DNA of 64,000 nucleotides from Comamonadaceae bacterium UBA4962 (GTDB lineage: Bacteria; Pseudomonadota; Gammaproteobacteria; Burkholderiales; Burkholderiaceae_C), in contig DHAE01000001.1 in NCBI GenBank assembly GCA_002397315.1, forward strand, positions 1 to 64,000, given 5' to 3'. This document shows positions 51,306 through 62,553 of the stretch, in pieces. The notes under the pieces are model-generated. The model ran no database searches. It saw only the letters and a list, made by a program, of their open reading frames with translations, and had not been told where the DNA came from. How positions within the stretch are numbered: the first letter of the stretch is position 1; each line of letters opens with the position of its first letter. The position numbers and the translations under genes are program-made.

Positions 51306-52544
51306 ATGGAATCCACGGACGTGCAGGCATCCGCTCCGTCCGCCACCCCCGGCACGCCCGCAGCCCTGGCCGGCGTACGGGTGATCGAGATGGGCCAGCT
51401 CATCGCCGGCCCGTTCTGCGGCAAGACGCTCGGAGAGTTCGGTGCCGACGTGGTGAAGATCGAGGCCACGGGCGCGGGCGACCCGCTGCGCAACTGGCGC
51501 ATGCTGAAGGACGGCACGTCCGTATGGTGGCAGGTGCAGTCGCGCAACAAGCGCTCGGTGGCGCTGGACCTGCGCCAGCCCGAGGGGCAGGACATCGCGC
51601 GCCGGCTGATCGCCGAGGCCGACGTGCTCATCGAGAACTTCCGCCCCGGCACGCTGGAGGACTGGGGCATGTCGCCCGAGGCGCTGCACGCGCTCAACCC
51701 GGGCCTGGTGATCCTGCGCATCTCGGGCTACGGCCAGACGGGCCCCTACCGCGACCTGCCGGGCTTCGGCGTGATCGGCGAGGCCATGGGCGGGCTGCGC
51801 CACCTGACGGGCGAGCCGGGCCGCGTGCCGGTGCGCGTGGGCGTGTCGATCGGCGACACGCTGGCGGCGCTGCACGGCGCGATCGGCGTGCTGACGGCGC
51901 TCTACCACCGCAAGGTGAACGGCGGCCAGGGGCAGGTGATCGACGTGGCGCTGCACGAGGCGGTGTTCAACGTGATGGAAAGCCTCATTCCCGAATACAG
52001 CGCGTTCGGCGCGGTGCGCGACGCGGCGGGCAGTGCGCTGCCGGGCATCGCGCCTTCCAATGCCTATCCCTGCACGGACGGCTGGGTGCTGGTGGCTGGC
52101 AACGGCGACAGCATCTTCCGGCGGCTGATGGAAGCCATCGGCCGGCCGGACCTGGCCGCGGCACCCGACCTCGCGAGCAATGCCGGCCGCGTGGCGCGCG
52201 TGCAGGAGATCGACACGGCGATTGGCGCCTGGACGGCCGGGCGCACGGTGGCCGAGGTGATGGGGACGCTCGCGGCCGCGCGCGTGCCCGCCGGCAAGGT
52301 CTACACCGCGCGCGACATCGCCGAAGACCCGCACTACCGGGCCCGCGACATGCTGCTGCCGCAGACCACGCGCGACGGCTACACGGTCGAGGTGCCGGGC
52401 ATCGTGCCCAAGCTCTCGGCCACGCCGGGCACCATCCGCTCCAGCGCTCCGCGGCTGGGCGACGACACCGACGCGGTGCTGCGCGAGGCGGGACTGAGCG
52501 AGGCACAGATCGCGCTGCTGCGCGAGAAGGGGGTGGTGCAATGA
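51306..52544 (+). CDS. CaiB/BaiF family III CoA-transferase
   Basis: A 412-residue enzyme. VRVIEMGQLIAGPFCGKTLGEFGADVVKIE and the following SRNKRSVALDLRQPEGQDIA are family III hallmarks. The catalytic Asp is expected in GVSIGDTLAALHGAIGVLTAL. The ATG at 51306 is chosen because AGGAG at 51292-51296 lies nine bases upstream. Its stop overlaps the lyase gene (ATGA). With an HMG-CoA-lyase partner, a dicarboxylate CoA-transferase acting on glutarate, HMG or a similar acid (SUGCT-like) is the best inference. Confidence 0.88.
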   Translation: MESTDVQASAPSATPGTPAALAGVRVIEMGQLIAGPFCGKTLGEFGADVVKIEATGAGDPLRNWRMLKDGTSVWWQVQSRNKRSVALDLRQPEGQDIARRLIAEADVLIENFRPGTLEDWGMSPEALHALNPGLVILRISGYGQTGPYRDLPGFGVIGEAMGGLRHLTGEPGRVPVRVGVSIGDTLAALHGAIGVLTALYHRKVNGGQGQVIDVALHEAVFNVMESLIPEYSAFGAVRDAAGSALPGIAPSNAYPCTDGWVLVAGNGDSIFRRLMEAIGRPDLAAAPDLASNAGRVARVQEIDTAIGAWTAGRTVAEVMGTLAAARVPAGKVYTARDIAEDPHYRARDMLLPQTTRDGYTVEVPGIVPKLSATPGTIRSSAPRLGDDTDAVLREAGLSEAQIALLREKGVVQ

Positions 52545-53527
52545 ACGGCAATGCGACTGGAACCGTATGGCAGGGCGCCGGGCGCCGCATCCACATGCAG
52601 GAGGTGGGCACGCGCGACGGCCTGCAGATGGAGCAGGCCTTCGTGCCCACGCAGGACAAGATCGCGCTGGTGGATGCGCTGTCGGACGCGGGGCTCGCCA
52701 AGATCGAGGTGACGGCCTTCGTCTCGCCCTCGGCGATTCCCGCGCTGCGCGACGCCGAGATCGTGATGCGCGAGATCGCGCGCCGCCCCGGCGTGGTGTA
52801 TGCCGCGCTGGTGCCGAACGTGCGCGGCGCGGAGCGCGCGATCGAGGCGCGCACCGACGAGCTGAACCTGGTGATGTCCGCCAGCGAGACGCACAACCTC
52901 GCCAACCTGCGCATGACGCGCGCGCAGTCGTTCGCTTCGCTCGCGCAGGTGGTGGCCACGGCGCAGGCCGCGGGCGTGGCAGTGAACGTGTCGCTCTCGT
53001 GCGTGTTCGGGTGCCCGATGGAGGGCGACGTGGCCGAATCCGAGGTGTTCGGATGGGTGCAGCGCTTCGCCGACCTGGGCGTGGGTGGCATCACGCTGTG
53101 CGACACGACGGGCATGGCGCATCCCGCCCAGGTGGCGACGCTCGTGGCCGCGGCACGCGCGCGCTGGCCGGGCCTGGTGTTCACGCTGCACTTCCACAAC
53201 ACGCGCGGCATGGGCCTCGCCAACGTGCTCGCCGCGATCGGTGCGGGCGCCGACCGGTTCGACGCTTCGCTGGGCGGGCTGGGCGGCTGCCCCTACGCGC
53301 CAGGTGCCTCGGGCAACGTCTGCAGCGAAGAGGTCGTGCATGCGCTGGAACTCATGGGCTACGACACGGGCGTGGACCTGGCGGCGCTGCTCGCCGCCGC
53401 ACGGCGCCTGCCCGCGCTCATCGGCCACGACATTCCCGGCCAGCTTGCCAAGGCCGGCCGGCGCCTGGACCTGCATCCGGTGCCGGCGGATTTCGAGGCC
53501 ATTCGCGAACGGGCGATGGCGAGATGA
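52541..53527 (+). CDS. Hydroxymethylglutaryl-CoA lyase-like protein
   Basis: A 328-residue TIM-barrel lyase of the HMGL family. MQEVGTRDGLQMEQAFVPT includes the catalytic Arg-Asp pair (TRDGLQ). ITLCDTTGMAHPAQV and FTLHFHNTRGMGLANV provide metal ligands. GGLGGCPYAPGASGNVCSEEVVH provides the active-site Cys loop. HMG-CoA lyase releases acetoacetate and acetyl-CoA; a citramalyl-CoA-type substrate is also possible. Coupled to the CoA-transferase by a 4-base overlap. Confidence 0.88.
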   Translation: MNGNATGTVWQGAGRRIHMQEVGTRDGLQMEQAFVPTQDKIALVDALSDAGLAKIEVTAFVSPSAIPALRDAEIVMREIARRPGVVYAALVPNVRGAERAIEARTDELNLVMSASETHNLANLRMTRAQSFASLAQVVATAQAAGVAVNVSLSCVFGCPMEGDVAESEVFGWVQRFADLGVGGITLCDTTGMAHPAQVATLVAAARARWPGLVFTLHFHNTRGMGLANVLAAIGAGADRFDASLGGLGGCPYAPGASGNVCSEEVVHALELMGYDTGVDLAALLAAARRLPALIGHDIPGQLAKAGRRLDLHPVPADFEAIRERAMAR

Positions 53528-53556
53528 CAGAACAACACAACGACAGGAGACACACC

Positions 53557-54558
53557 ATGCCCACGCTTCCCTCCCTTGCCGGCCGCCTGCCGCGCCGCCG
53601 CGCGCTGCAGGCGCTCGCCGCCACCCTCTGCGCACCCGCTCCGTTCGCCTGGGCGCAGGACGGCTATCCCTCCAAGCCCATCACGCTGATCGTGCCGCAG
53701 GCCGCCGGGGGCGCCAACGACGCGATCGCGCGGGTGGTGGCGCAGCGCCTGTCGGAGCAGATGGGGCAGAGCGTGGTGGTGGACAACCGTCCCGGCGCGG
53801 GCGGCACGCTCGCCACCGCGGCCACGGCACGCGCCAAGCACGACGGTTACACGCTGCTGCTCACGGCCGACAGCGCGCACGTCATCGGCCCGGCGCTCTA
53901 CCGCAATCCGGGTTTCGATCCGGTGAAGGATTTCGAACCCGTGGCGCCCGTGGCCACGGCGGGCTACGTGCTGGTCGCGCACCCGTCGTTCCCTGCCAAC
54001 GACATCGCGGGCCTGATCGCGCTCGCCAAGGCCAAGCCCGGTGAGTACGCGATCGCCTCGGCGGGCAACGGCACGCTCAACCACCTGATCGGCGAGATGC
54101 TGCAGAAGGCCGCGGGCATCCGGCTGCAGCACGTGCCCTACAAGGGCTCGGCCGCCGCCGCGACCGACGTGGCCGGCGGGCAGGTGCCGCTCTCGGTGCA
54201 GAGCCTGCCGTCCTGCATCGCCTTCATCAAGGCCGGCAAGCTCAAGGTGCTCGGCGTGGTCAACAGCCGCCCGGTGGCCGCGCTGCCCGGCGTTCCGACG
54301 ATCGGCCAGACGTTGCCGGGTTTCGGCCAGTCACCGTGGTACGCGCTGTTCGCACCCGCAGGCACGCCCGCGCCGATCGTCGCGCGCCTGCAGGCCGAGG
54401 TCGCCCGCGCGCTGGAGCAGAAGGACGTGGTGGACAAGCTCGCCGGCGTGGGCTGCGAACCGTTCAAGGGCACGTCCGCCCAGCTCGGCGCGCTGGTGCA
54501 GGCCGAGCTGCCGCAGTGGGCGCGCGTGGTGAAGGAAACCGGCGCCACGGTGGACTGA
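53557..54558 (+). CDS. Bug/TctC-family periplasmic binding protein (first)
   Basis: A 333-residue exported solute-binding protein. LPRRRALQALAATLCAPAPFAWAQ is a signal peptide with an Arg-rich start. The core has YPSKPITLIVPQAAGGANDAIARVVAQRL, VVVDNRPGAGGTLATAA (the loop typical of Bug proteins), HVPYKGSAAAATDVAGGQVPL and WYALFAPAGTPAPIV. The ATG at 53557 follows AGGAGA. The ligand is presumably a carboxylate; a TctAB permease is not adjacent. Followed by a second such gene. Confidence 0.88.
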   Translation: MPTLPSLAGRLPRRRALQALAATLCAPAPFAWAQDGYPSKPITLIVPQAAGGANDAIARVVAQRLSEQMGQSVVVDNRPGAGGTLATAATARAKHDGYTLLLTADSAHVIGPALYRNPGFDPVKDFEPVAPVATAGYVLVAHPSFPANDIAGLIALAKAKPGEYAIASAGNGTLNHLIGEMLQKAAGIRLQHVPYKGSAAAATDVAGGQVPLSVQSLPSCIAFIKAGKLKVLGVVNSRPVAALPGVPTIGQTLPGFGQSPWYALFAPAGTPAPIVARLQAEVARALEQKDVVDKLAGVGCEPFKGTSAQLGALVQAELPQWARVVKETGATVD

Positions 54559-54625
54559 CGGCCGCACCGCTCCGCCGCGCAGAGCGAGAACGACACGGAT
54601 AAACAACGACCCAGGAGACAACGAC

Positions 54626-55612
54626 ATGCAAGCTTCCTTCCCCCGCCGGCTCGCGCTGGCCACCCTGGCGGCCGCGGCCTGCGCGGCCCTGCCGCTGGCG
54701 GCCGTGGCGCAGGGTGCCTACCCGGCCAAGCCCGTGACGCTCGTCGTGCCCACCGCGGCCGGCGGCACCACCGATCTCTCGGCGCGCATGCTCGCGCAGG
54801 CGCTCGGGCCGGTGCTCGGCCAGTCGGTGGTGGTGGACAACAAGGGCGGCGGCAACGGCAACATCGCGGCCGGCGCCTTGAAGCGGGCCGAGCCCGACGG
54901 CTACACGCTGCTCATGCAGTACTCGGGCTACCACGTCATCTCGCCGCTGCTCACGGCGCAGAAAACCTGGGACACGGGCGACTTCCAGCCGGTGGCGAAC
55001 GTGCTCTCCGCGCCGCAGATCATCGTGGTGCGCGAGGGCCTGCCGGTGAAGACGCTGGGCGAGCTCATCGCGTATGCGAAGGCGAATCCCGGCAAACTGA
55101 ACTACGCCTCGTCCGGCAACGGCTCGCTGCAGCACGTGACCGGCGCCATGCTGGAGCAGCAGGGCGGCGTGAAGATGGTGCACGTTCCGTACAAGGGCAC
55201 CGGCCCCGCGCTGCAGGATCTGCTGGGCGGGCAGGTGGATCTGACTTTCGGCACGGCGCCGCCGTTCATGCCGCACATCCAGGCCGGCAAGCTGCGCGTG
55301 CTGGCCGTCACGGGCAAGGAGCGCCTGCCCAGCCTGCCGAACGTGCCCACCACGGCCGAGGCCGGCTATCCGCAGGTGAACGCCACCTCGTGGTTCGCGC
55401 TGTTCGCGCCTGCGAACACCCCGAAGCCGGTGGTCGACAAGCTGGTGGCCGACGTGCGCACCGTGGTGCAGAGCCCGGCGTTCCAGCAAAAGGCGCAGGA
55501 GCAGGGCGCCACGGCCGATTACCAGGCGCCGCAGCAGCTCGGCGCACGTGTGAAGGCCGACCTGGCCAATTGGGCGCAGGTGATCAAGGCGGCGAACATC
55601 CAGGCCGAGTGA
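54626..55612 (+). CDS. Bug/TctC-family periplasmic binding protein (second)
   Basis: A 328-residue exported binding protein with signal MQASFPRRLALATLAAAACA ending near AVAQG. The Bug core is YPAKPVTLVVPTAAGGTTDLSARMLAQAL, VVVDNKGGGNGNIAAGALKRA, HVPYKGTGPALQDLLGGQVDLTFGT and WFALFAPANTPKPVVDKL. It is clearly related to, but different from, the preceding protein, so it is not a recent duplicate. It closes the operon; a strong terminator follows. Confidence 0.9.
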   Translation: MQASFPRRLALATLAAAACAALPLAAVAQGAYPAKPVTLVVPTAAGGTTDLSARMLAQALGPVLGQSVVVDNKGGGNGNIAAGALKRAEPDGYTLLMQYSGYHVISPLLTAQKTWDTGDFQPVANVLSAPQIIVVREGLPVKTLGELIAYAKANPGKLNYASSGNGSLQHVTGAMLEQQGGVKMVHVPYKGTGPALQDLLGGQVDLTFGTAPPFMPHIQAGKLRVLAVTGKERLPSLPNVPTTAEAGYPQVNATSWFALFAPANTPKPVVDKLVADVRTVVQSPAFQQKAQEQGATADYQAPQQLGARVKADLANWAQVIKAANIQAE

Positions 55613-55694
55613 TGCGGAAGCGGGGCGTTTTCAACATCCCGCAATGCCATTTTTAAGGGTTTCCCCCATTGCGGCTCCGTGCTGCATTTCAGGG

Positions 55695-55723
55695 CCTCCA
55701 TGCACCGCATGGGGGCTTTTTTC
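55695..55723 (+). terminator. Rho-independent terminator after the Bug pair
   Basis: A 10-bp stem (GCCTCCATGC, 55695-55704, with GCATGGGGGC, 55708-55717, one G-U type pair) is followed by six Ts. Confidence 0.88.
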
Positions 55724-55886
55724 ATGCCGCGCCGCACCAAGGGCGTGCAGCATCGAAAACACTTTGAATGATTGAATTTTTTCTTTAACATGCGCCCGTT
55801 GTAAATTTTTTATCAGACATTTTCGCCGTGCCGCGCGCCGCTTTCCAGCGGGTTCGCCGCTGCGATCGCCGTCTTCCCTTTCCTCC

Positions 55887-56840
55887 ATGTCCGACCTTCC
55901 AGACGTTGCCGCCGATGCCGTATCGATCGCGATCCGCATCGGCCGCGCGCGTCCCACGCTGACGCGCTCGCACCAGCAGATGGCGGACTACGTGCTGGCG
56001 CATCCGCTGCAGGCCGCCACAATGCCGATCGACGAACTCGCGGCGGCGGTGGGCGTGTCCATCGCCACGGCCAACCGCTTCGCGCGGGCGATCGGCCTCG
56101 ATGGCTATCCGATGCTGCGGGCCGAGCTGGTGAAGGGGTTCGAGGCCATGCTCGCGCCCATCGAGAAGATGCGCATCAAGCTGGAAAAGCCCACCTCCAT
56201 CCGCGACGTGTTCGCCGCCGCGCTGGAAGAGAGCCAGCGCAACATCGCCGCCACGCGCGAAGCCCTGGACCCTGCCGCCTGCGAGGCGGCGGTGCAGGCC
56301 CTGCTGGGCGCGCGCCGCATCTATCTGGCGGGCTTCGGCGCGAGCGGCTGGCTGGCCGGCCTGCTGCAGCGCGGCCTCGATGCGTACTGCGACAACGTGC
56401 ACCTGCTGGCCGGCGTGGGCGGCTCGTCCTACGGCGCGCGCATGCTGCCGCGCATGGGCGAGGGCGACCTGTTCGTGGCCATCAGCTACCCGCGCTACCT
56501 CACCGACACCGTGGTGCTGGCGCAGGGCGCGTTCGAGCGCGGCGTGCAGGTGCTGGCGCTCACCGACGGCCCGCAGTCGCCGCTCGTGCCGTTCGCGCAC
56601 GGCTGCCTGTTCGCCCAGACCGAGAACCAGTACGCGGCCAACTCCGAATCGTCGGCGCTGGCCCTGATCGAAGCGCTGACCAGCGCGGTCGCCCACCAGT
56701 CGCGCGGATCGGTGAAGACCGCTGCGCGCATGACGGAGGCGGTGCTGCCGTGGCTGCACGACAGCGCCCGCAGCCGGCTCGCGCCACGCTCGGCCGAGTC
56801 GGGGCCGCGGCGCGCGGAGGCGCGGGGCGCGGGGCGCTGA
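55887..56840 (+). CDS. MurR/RpiR-family transcriptional regulator
   Basis: A 317-residue regulator. The N-terminal RpiR helix-turn-helix is LTRSHQQMADYVLAHPLQAATMPIDELAAAVGVSIATANRFARAIGL. The C-terminal SIS domain (ARRIYLAGFGASGWLAGLLQRGL; YGARMLPRMGEGDLFVAISYPR) should bind a phosphosugar or related ligand. It precedes iaaA-gsiABCD on the same strand and probably regulates that operon. An A/T-rich promoter-like area (55755-55825) lies upstream. The tail is Arg/Ala-rich. Confidence 0.88.
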   Translation: MSDLPDVAADAVSIAIRIGRARPTLTRSHQQMADYVLAHPLQAATMPIDELAAAVGVSIATANRFARAIGLDGYPMLRAELVKGFEAMLAPIEKMRIKLEKPTSIRDVFAAALEESQRNIAATREALDPAACEAAVQALLGARRIYLAGFGASGWLAGLLQRGLDAYCDNVHLLAGVGGSSYGARMLPRMGEGDLFVAISYPRYLTDTVVLAQGAFERGVQVLALTDGPQSPLVPFAHGCLFAQTENQYAANSESSALALIEALTSAVAHQSRGSVKTAARMTEAVLPWLHDSARSRLAPRSAESGPRRAEARGAGR

Positions 56841-56938
56841 CACCGCCCGCCCCGCGCCGACGCCCTGCTTTTTTCCGCTTCGCCCGCATCTTCCGCTTCG
56901 TTCCGTTCCGTTTTCGTCCGCACGTTTCCTTCCGCCGC

Positions 56939-57928
56939 ATGACCGCCTCCGCATCCCTATCCGCCGCCCGTCCCGTGCCCGTGATCGCCATCCACGGCGG
57001 CGCGGGCACGCTGAACCGCGCGCACATCAGCCCCGCCCAGGAGCAGGCCTACCACGCCGCGCTGCAGGACGTGCTGCGCGCGGGCCAGGCCGTGCTGGCG
57101 CGGGGCGGGAGCGCGGTGGATGCGGTCTGCGAGGCCGTGCGGCTGCTGGAGGAGTGTCCGCTGTTCAACGCCGGCCATGGCGCGGTGTTCACGGCCGATG
57201 CCACGCACGAGCTGGATGCAGCGGTGATGGACGGCGCGAACCTCGCGGCCGGCGCGGTGGCGGGCGTGGCGCATGTGCGCAACCCGGTGCTGGCCGCGCG
57301 CGCGGTGATGCGGCACGGCCAGCACGTGCTGATGGCCGGCGAGGGCGCCGAGCGCATGGCGCGCGACGCGGGCCTGGAAATGGTGGAACCCTCCTATTTC
57401 TCCACCGATGCGCGCCGCGCGCAACTGGAGGCCGCGCGTGCCAGCCAGCGGGGTGCCGTGCTGGACCACGATGGCGCCGCGGCGCTGGCGGGCCGCGCGC
57501 TCGACGAAGACCGCAAGATGGGCACGGTGGGGGCCGTGGCGCTGGACGCGCACGGGCACCTGGCCGCCGCCACCTCCACCGGCGGGATGACCAACAAGCG
57601 CCCCGGCCGCGTGGGCGACAGCCCGCTGATCGGCGCGGGCACCTATGCCGACGACCGCACGGCCGCCGTCTCCTGCACCGGGCACGGCGAGAGCTTCATC
57701 CGCGTGGCGGCCGCGCACGACCTCTGCGCGCGCATGGCCCACGGCGGCGCTTCGCTGGGCGAGGCGGCCGATGCCGTGGTGCACGGCACGCTCGCGGCCC
57801 TCGGCGGCACGGGCGGCCTGATCGCCGTGGACCGCCACGGCAACGTCTGCCTGCCGTTCAACACCGAGGGCATGTACCGCGGATTCGCCCGCGTGGGCGA
57901 TGCGCCCGAGACCTCCATCTACCGCTGA
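56939..57928 (+). CDS. iaaA: Isoaspartyl peptidase/L-asparaginase (Ntn hydrolase)
   Basis: A 329-residue type III asparaginase proenzyme that cleaves isoaspartyl dipeptides. PVIAIHGGAGTL starts the alpha subunit. LFNAGHGAVFTADATHELDAAVMDG is conserved. The self-cleavage site is before Thr in RKMGTVGAVALDAHG (near residue 196), giving the N-terminal Thr nucleophile. GRVGDSPLIGAGTYAD and STGHGE-like SCTGHGESFIR complete the beta subunit. As in E. coli (ybiK/iaaA), it sits directly before the gsi genes. Confidence 0.93.
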   Translation: MTASASLSAARPVPVIAIHGGAGTLNRAHISPAQEQAYHAALQDVLRAGQAVLARGGSAVDAVCEAVRLLEECPLFNAGHGAVFTADATHELDAAVMDGANLAAGAVAGVAHVRNPVLAARAVMRHGQHVLMAGEGAERMARDAGLEMVEPSYFSTDARRAQLEAARASQRGAVLDHDGAAALAGRALDEDRKMGTVGAVALDAHGHLAAATSTGGMTNKRPGRVGDSPLIGAGTYADDRTAAVSCTGHGESFIRVAAAHDLCARMAHGGASLGEAADAVVHGTLAALGGTGGLIAVDRHGNVCLPFNTEGMYRGFARVGDAPETSIYR

Positions 57929-57982
57929 GGGCCGAGCGACCGCGCCCCTCCGCCCCACGACCGAATTTTCTTTCCGCCTGAC

Positions 57983-59878
<1,896 letters not shown>

Positions 59879-59930
59879 TCCCGCCTTCCTTCCGTTTCTG
59901 CCTTCGTTTCTTTTCCAACCGGAGTCCACC

Positions 59931-61481
59931 ATGAAGAAGACCCCCGCTTCCCGCCGCGTCGCCGCCAGCCTGCTGGCACTGGCCGCCCTGTCCGCCACCG
60001 GCTCGGCGCTCGCCGCCGGCAACGCCGTGCTGGCCATCTACCAGCAGCCCGAAACGCTGGACCCGTACAACACCAACACGACGATCACCACGGCCGTCAC
60101 CAAGACCTTCTACGAAGGCCTGTTCGGTTTCGACAAGGACATGAAGGTCAAGAACGTCCTGGCCGAGAGCTATGAAGTCTCCAAGGACGGCCTGGTCTAC
60201 ACCTTCAAGCTGCGCTCGGGCGTGAAGTTCCACGACGGCACCGACTTCAACGCCGCCGCCGCCAAGGCCAACCTGGACCGTGTGATGGACCCGGCCAACC
60301 GCCTGCTGCGCGCCAACCAGTTCAACCGCGTGGCCAAGGTCGAGGCCGTGAACCCGCAGACCCTGCGCATCACGCTGAAGGAAGCCTTCGGCCCCTTCAT
60401 CAACGCGCTGGCGCACGCCTCGGCCGCGATGATCTCGCCCGCCGCGCTCGCCAAGTGGGGCAGCAAGGACATCGCCTTCCACCCGGTGGGCACCGGCCCG
60501 TTCGAATTCGTCGAGTGGAAGCAGACCGAAGCGATCGTGGGCAAGAAGTTCGCCAACTACTGGAAGAAGGGCTACCCCAAGGTCGACCAGGTGACCTGGA
60601 AGCCGGTGACCGAGAACAACACCCGCGCCGCCATGCTGCAGACGGGCGAGGCCGACTTCGCCTTCACGCTGCCCTACGAGCAGATCGCCACGCTCAAGAA
60701 GAGCGACAAGGTGGAGGTGGTGACGGCACCCTCCATCATCCAGCGCTTCCTGACGTTCAACATGCTGCAGAAGCCCTTCGACAACCTGAAGGTGCGCGAG
60801 GCCATCGGCTACGCCATCAACAAGGAGGCGCTCTCCAAGGTGGCCTTCAACGGCTACGCCTTCCCGGCCCAGGGCTTCGTGCCGCAGGGCGTGGAGTACG
60901 CCGTGAAGATGCAGCCGATTCCCTACAACGTCGCCAAGGCCAAGGAACTGCTGAAGGAAGCCGGCTATCCCAACGGCTTCGAGACCACGCTGTGGAGCGG
61001 CTACAACAACACCACCAGCCAGAAGGTGATCCAGTTCCTGCAGCAGCAGCTGCAGCAGGTGGGCATCAAGGTGTCGGTGGAAGCCCTGGAGCCCGGCAAG
61101 CGTGCCGAGACCGTGGACGCCTGGCCCGATCCGAAGACCTCCAAGCTGCGCCTGTACTACATCGGCTGGTCGTCCTCCACCGGCGAGGCCGACTGGGCGC
61201 TGCGCCCGCTGTTCTCGACCGAATCGTGGGCACCGAAGCTCGCCAACTACGCCTTCTACAGCAACCCCGTGGTGGATGATTCCATCGCCAAGGCGCTGCT
61301 GACCACCGACGGCGGCGAGCGCGCCGCGCTCTACAAGACCGCGCAGGAGCAGATCGCGAAGGACCTGCCACGCATCCCGCTGGTCACGGAAGAAGTGCTC
61401 TACGCCCACTCCAAGCGCCTCTCCGGCGTGTACGTGATGCCCGACGGCAACATCAACAGCGACGAAATCTCGCTGAAGTAA
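59931..61481 (+). CDS. gsiB: Glutathione/peptide ABC importer, substrate-binding protein GsiB-like
   Basis: A 516-residue periplasmic SBP_bac_5-family protein. Signal MKKTPASRRVAASLLALAALSATGSALA is followed by the mature NAVLAIYQQPETLDPYNTNTT. GLVYTFKLRSGVKFHDGTDFNA is the family signature. The end IPLVTEEVLYAHSKRLSGVYV fits GsiB-type binders. The RNA hairpin after its stop probably sets a higher level than for the permeases. Relatives bind glutathione; the ligand here is inferred from gene order. Confidence 0.92.
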   Translation: MKKTPASRRVAASLLALAALSATGSALAAGNAVLAIYQQPETLDPYNTNTTITTAVTKTFYEGLFGFDKDMKVKNVLAESYEVSKDGLVYTFKLRSGVKFHDGTDFNAAAAKANLDRVMDPANRLLRANQFNRVAKVEAVNPQTLRITLKEAFGPFINALAHASAAMISPAALAKWGSKDIAFHPVGTGPFEFVEWKQTEAIVGKKFANYWKKGYPKVDQVTWKPVTENNTRAAMLQTGEADFAFTLPYEQIATLKKSDKVEVVTAPSIIQRFLTFNMLQKPFDNLKVREAIGYAINKEALSKVAFNGYAFPAQGFVPQGVEYAVKMQPIPYNVAKAKELLKEAGYPNGFETTLWSGYNNTTSQKVIQFLQQQLQQVGIKVSVEALEPGKRAETVDAWPDPKTSKLRLYYIGWSSSTGEADWALRPLFSTESWAPKLANYAFYSNPVVDDSIAKALLTTDGGERAALYKTAQEQIAKDLPRIPLVTEEVLYAHSKRLSGVYVMPDGNINSDEISLK

Positions 61482-61496
61482 GCCCCGGGGCTCGAT

Positions 61497-61524
61497 GGCC
61501 CCCGCACGCCGCGGGGGCCCTTTT
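61497..61524 (+). terminator. Hairpin between gsiB and gsiC (partial terminator)
   Basis: GGCCCCCGC (61497-61505) pairs with GCGGGGGCC (61511-61519) around ACGCC, and is followed by C and four Ts. It is placed inside the operon, where it may lower expression of the permease genes relative to the binding protein. Confidence 0.7.
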
Positions 61525-61593
61525 CCCGTTTTCCGCTTCCTCTCCCGCTCCGCTTCCGTTTTCCCCCTCGCTGCGCACCGCAGCGCCGCACCC

Positions 61594-62513
61594 ATGCTGA
61601 ACTATTTCCTCAAACGACTGCTGGGGCTCCTGCCCACCCTGCTGATCGTGGCGGTACTGGTGTTCCTCTTCGTCCACATGCTGCCGGGCGATCCCGCGCG
61701 CCTGGCCGCCGGGGTGGACGCCGACGAGGCCACCGTGCAGATCGTCCGCCAGGAGCTGGGCCTCGACAAGCCCCTGCCCGAGCAGTTCGTGCACTTCTTC
61801 TCGCGCATGGTGCAGGGGGATTTCGGCACGTCCATCCGCACCCGCCGCCCCGTGGCCACCGAGATCGGCGAGCGCTTCATGCCCACGCTGCTGCTCACCC
61901 TGGCCGCCATGGCGTGGTCGGTGGTGCTGGGCATGGGCATCGGCATCCTCTCGGCCGTGTACCGCAACCGCTGGCCCGACCGCCTCGGCATGACGCTCGC
62001 GGTGTCGGCATCTCCTTTCCCGCCTTCGCGCTCGGCATGACGCTCATGCAGGTGTTCTCGGTGGAACTGGGCTGGCTGCCCACCGTGGGCGCCGACAGCT
62101 GGAAGCACTACATCCTGCCCTCCATCACGCTCGGCGCCGCGGTGGCCGCCGTGATGGCCCGCTTCACCCGCGCCTCCTTCGTCGAGGTGGTGCAGGAGGA
62201 TTTCGTGCGCACCGCGCGCGCCAAGGGCCTCAACGAGCGCACCGTGGTGCTCAAGCACTGCCTGCGCAACGCGCTCATCCCGGTCGTCACCATGATGGGC
62301 CTGCAGTTCGGCTTCCTGCTGGGCGGCTCGATCGTGGTGGAAGCCGTCTTCAACTGGCCCGGCCTCGGCCGCCTGCTGGTGGACGCCGTGACCATGCGCG
62401 ACTACCCCGTCATCCAGACGCTGGTGCTGCTTTTCTCGCTGGAGTTCATCCTCATCAACCTGGTGGTGGACATGCTCTACGGCTTCATCAACCCGACCAT
62501 CCGCTACAAGTGA
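61594..62513 (+). pseudogene. gsiC: Peptide ABC importer permease GsiC-like, frameshifted
   Basis: A DppB/GsiC-type permease split by a one-base deletion. The first frame (LNYFLKRLLGLLPTLLIVAV to DRLGMTLAVS) stops at 62040. The second continues exactly at GISFPAFALGMTLMQVFSVE and ends FINPTIRYK. Restoring one G near 62007-62008 (GGGC instead of GGC) gives 306 residues, the same as E. coli GsiC. Everything else, including the EAA loop (TRAKGLNERTVVLKHCLRNALIP-like), is intact. It could be a real recent mutation or a sequencing error. Confidence 0.9.
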
Positions 62514-62553
62514 AGCGCACGGACCGGACCCCTTCCACCGACGAAGACACGGT

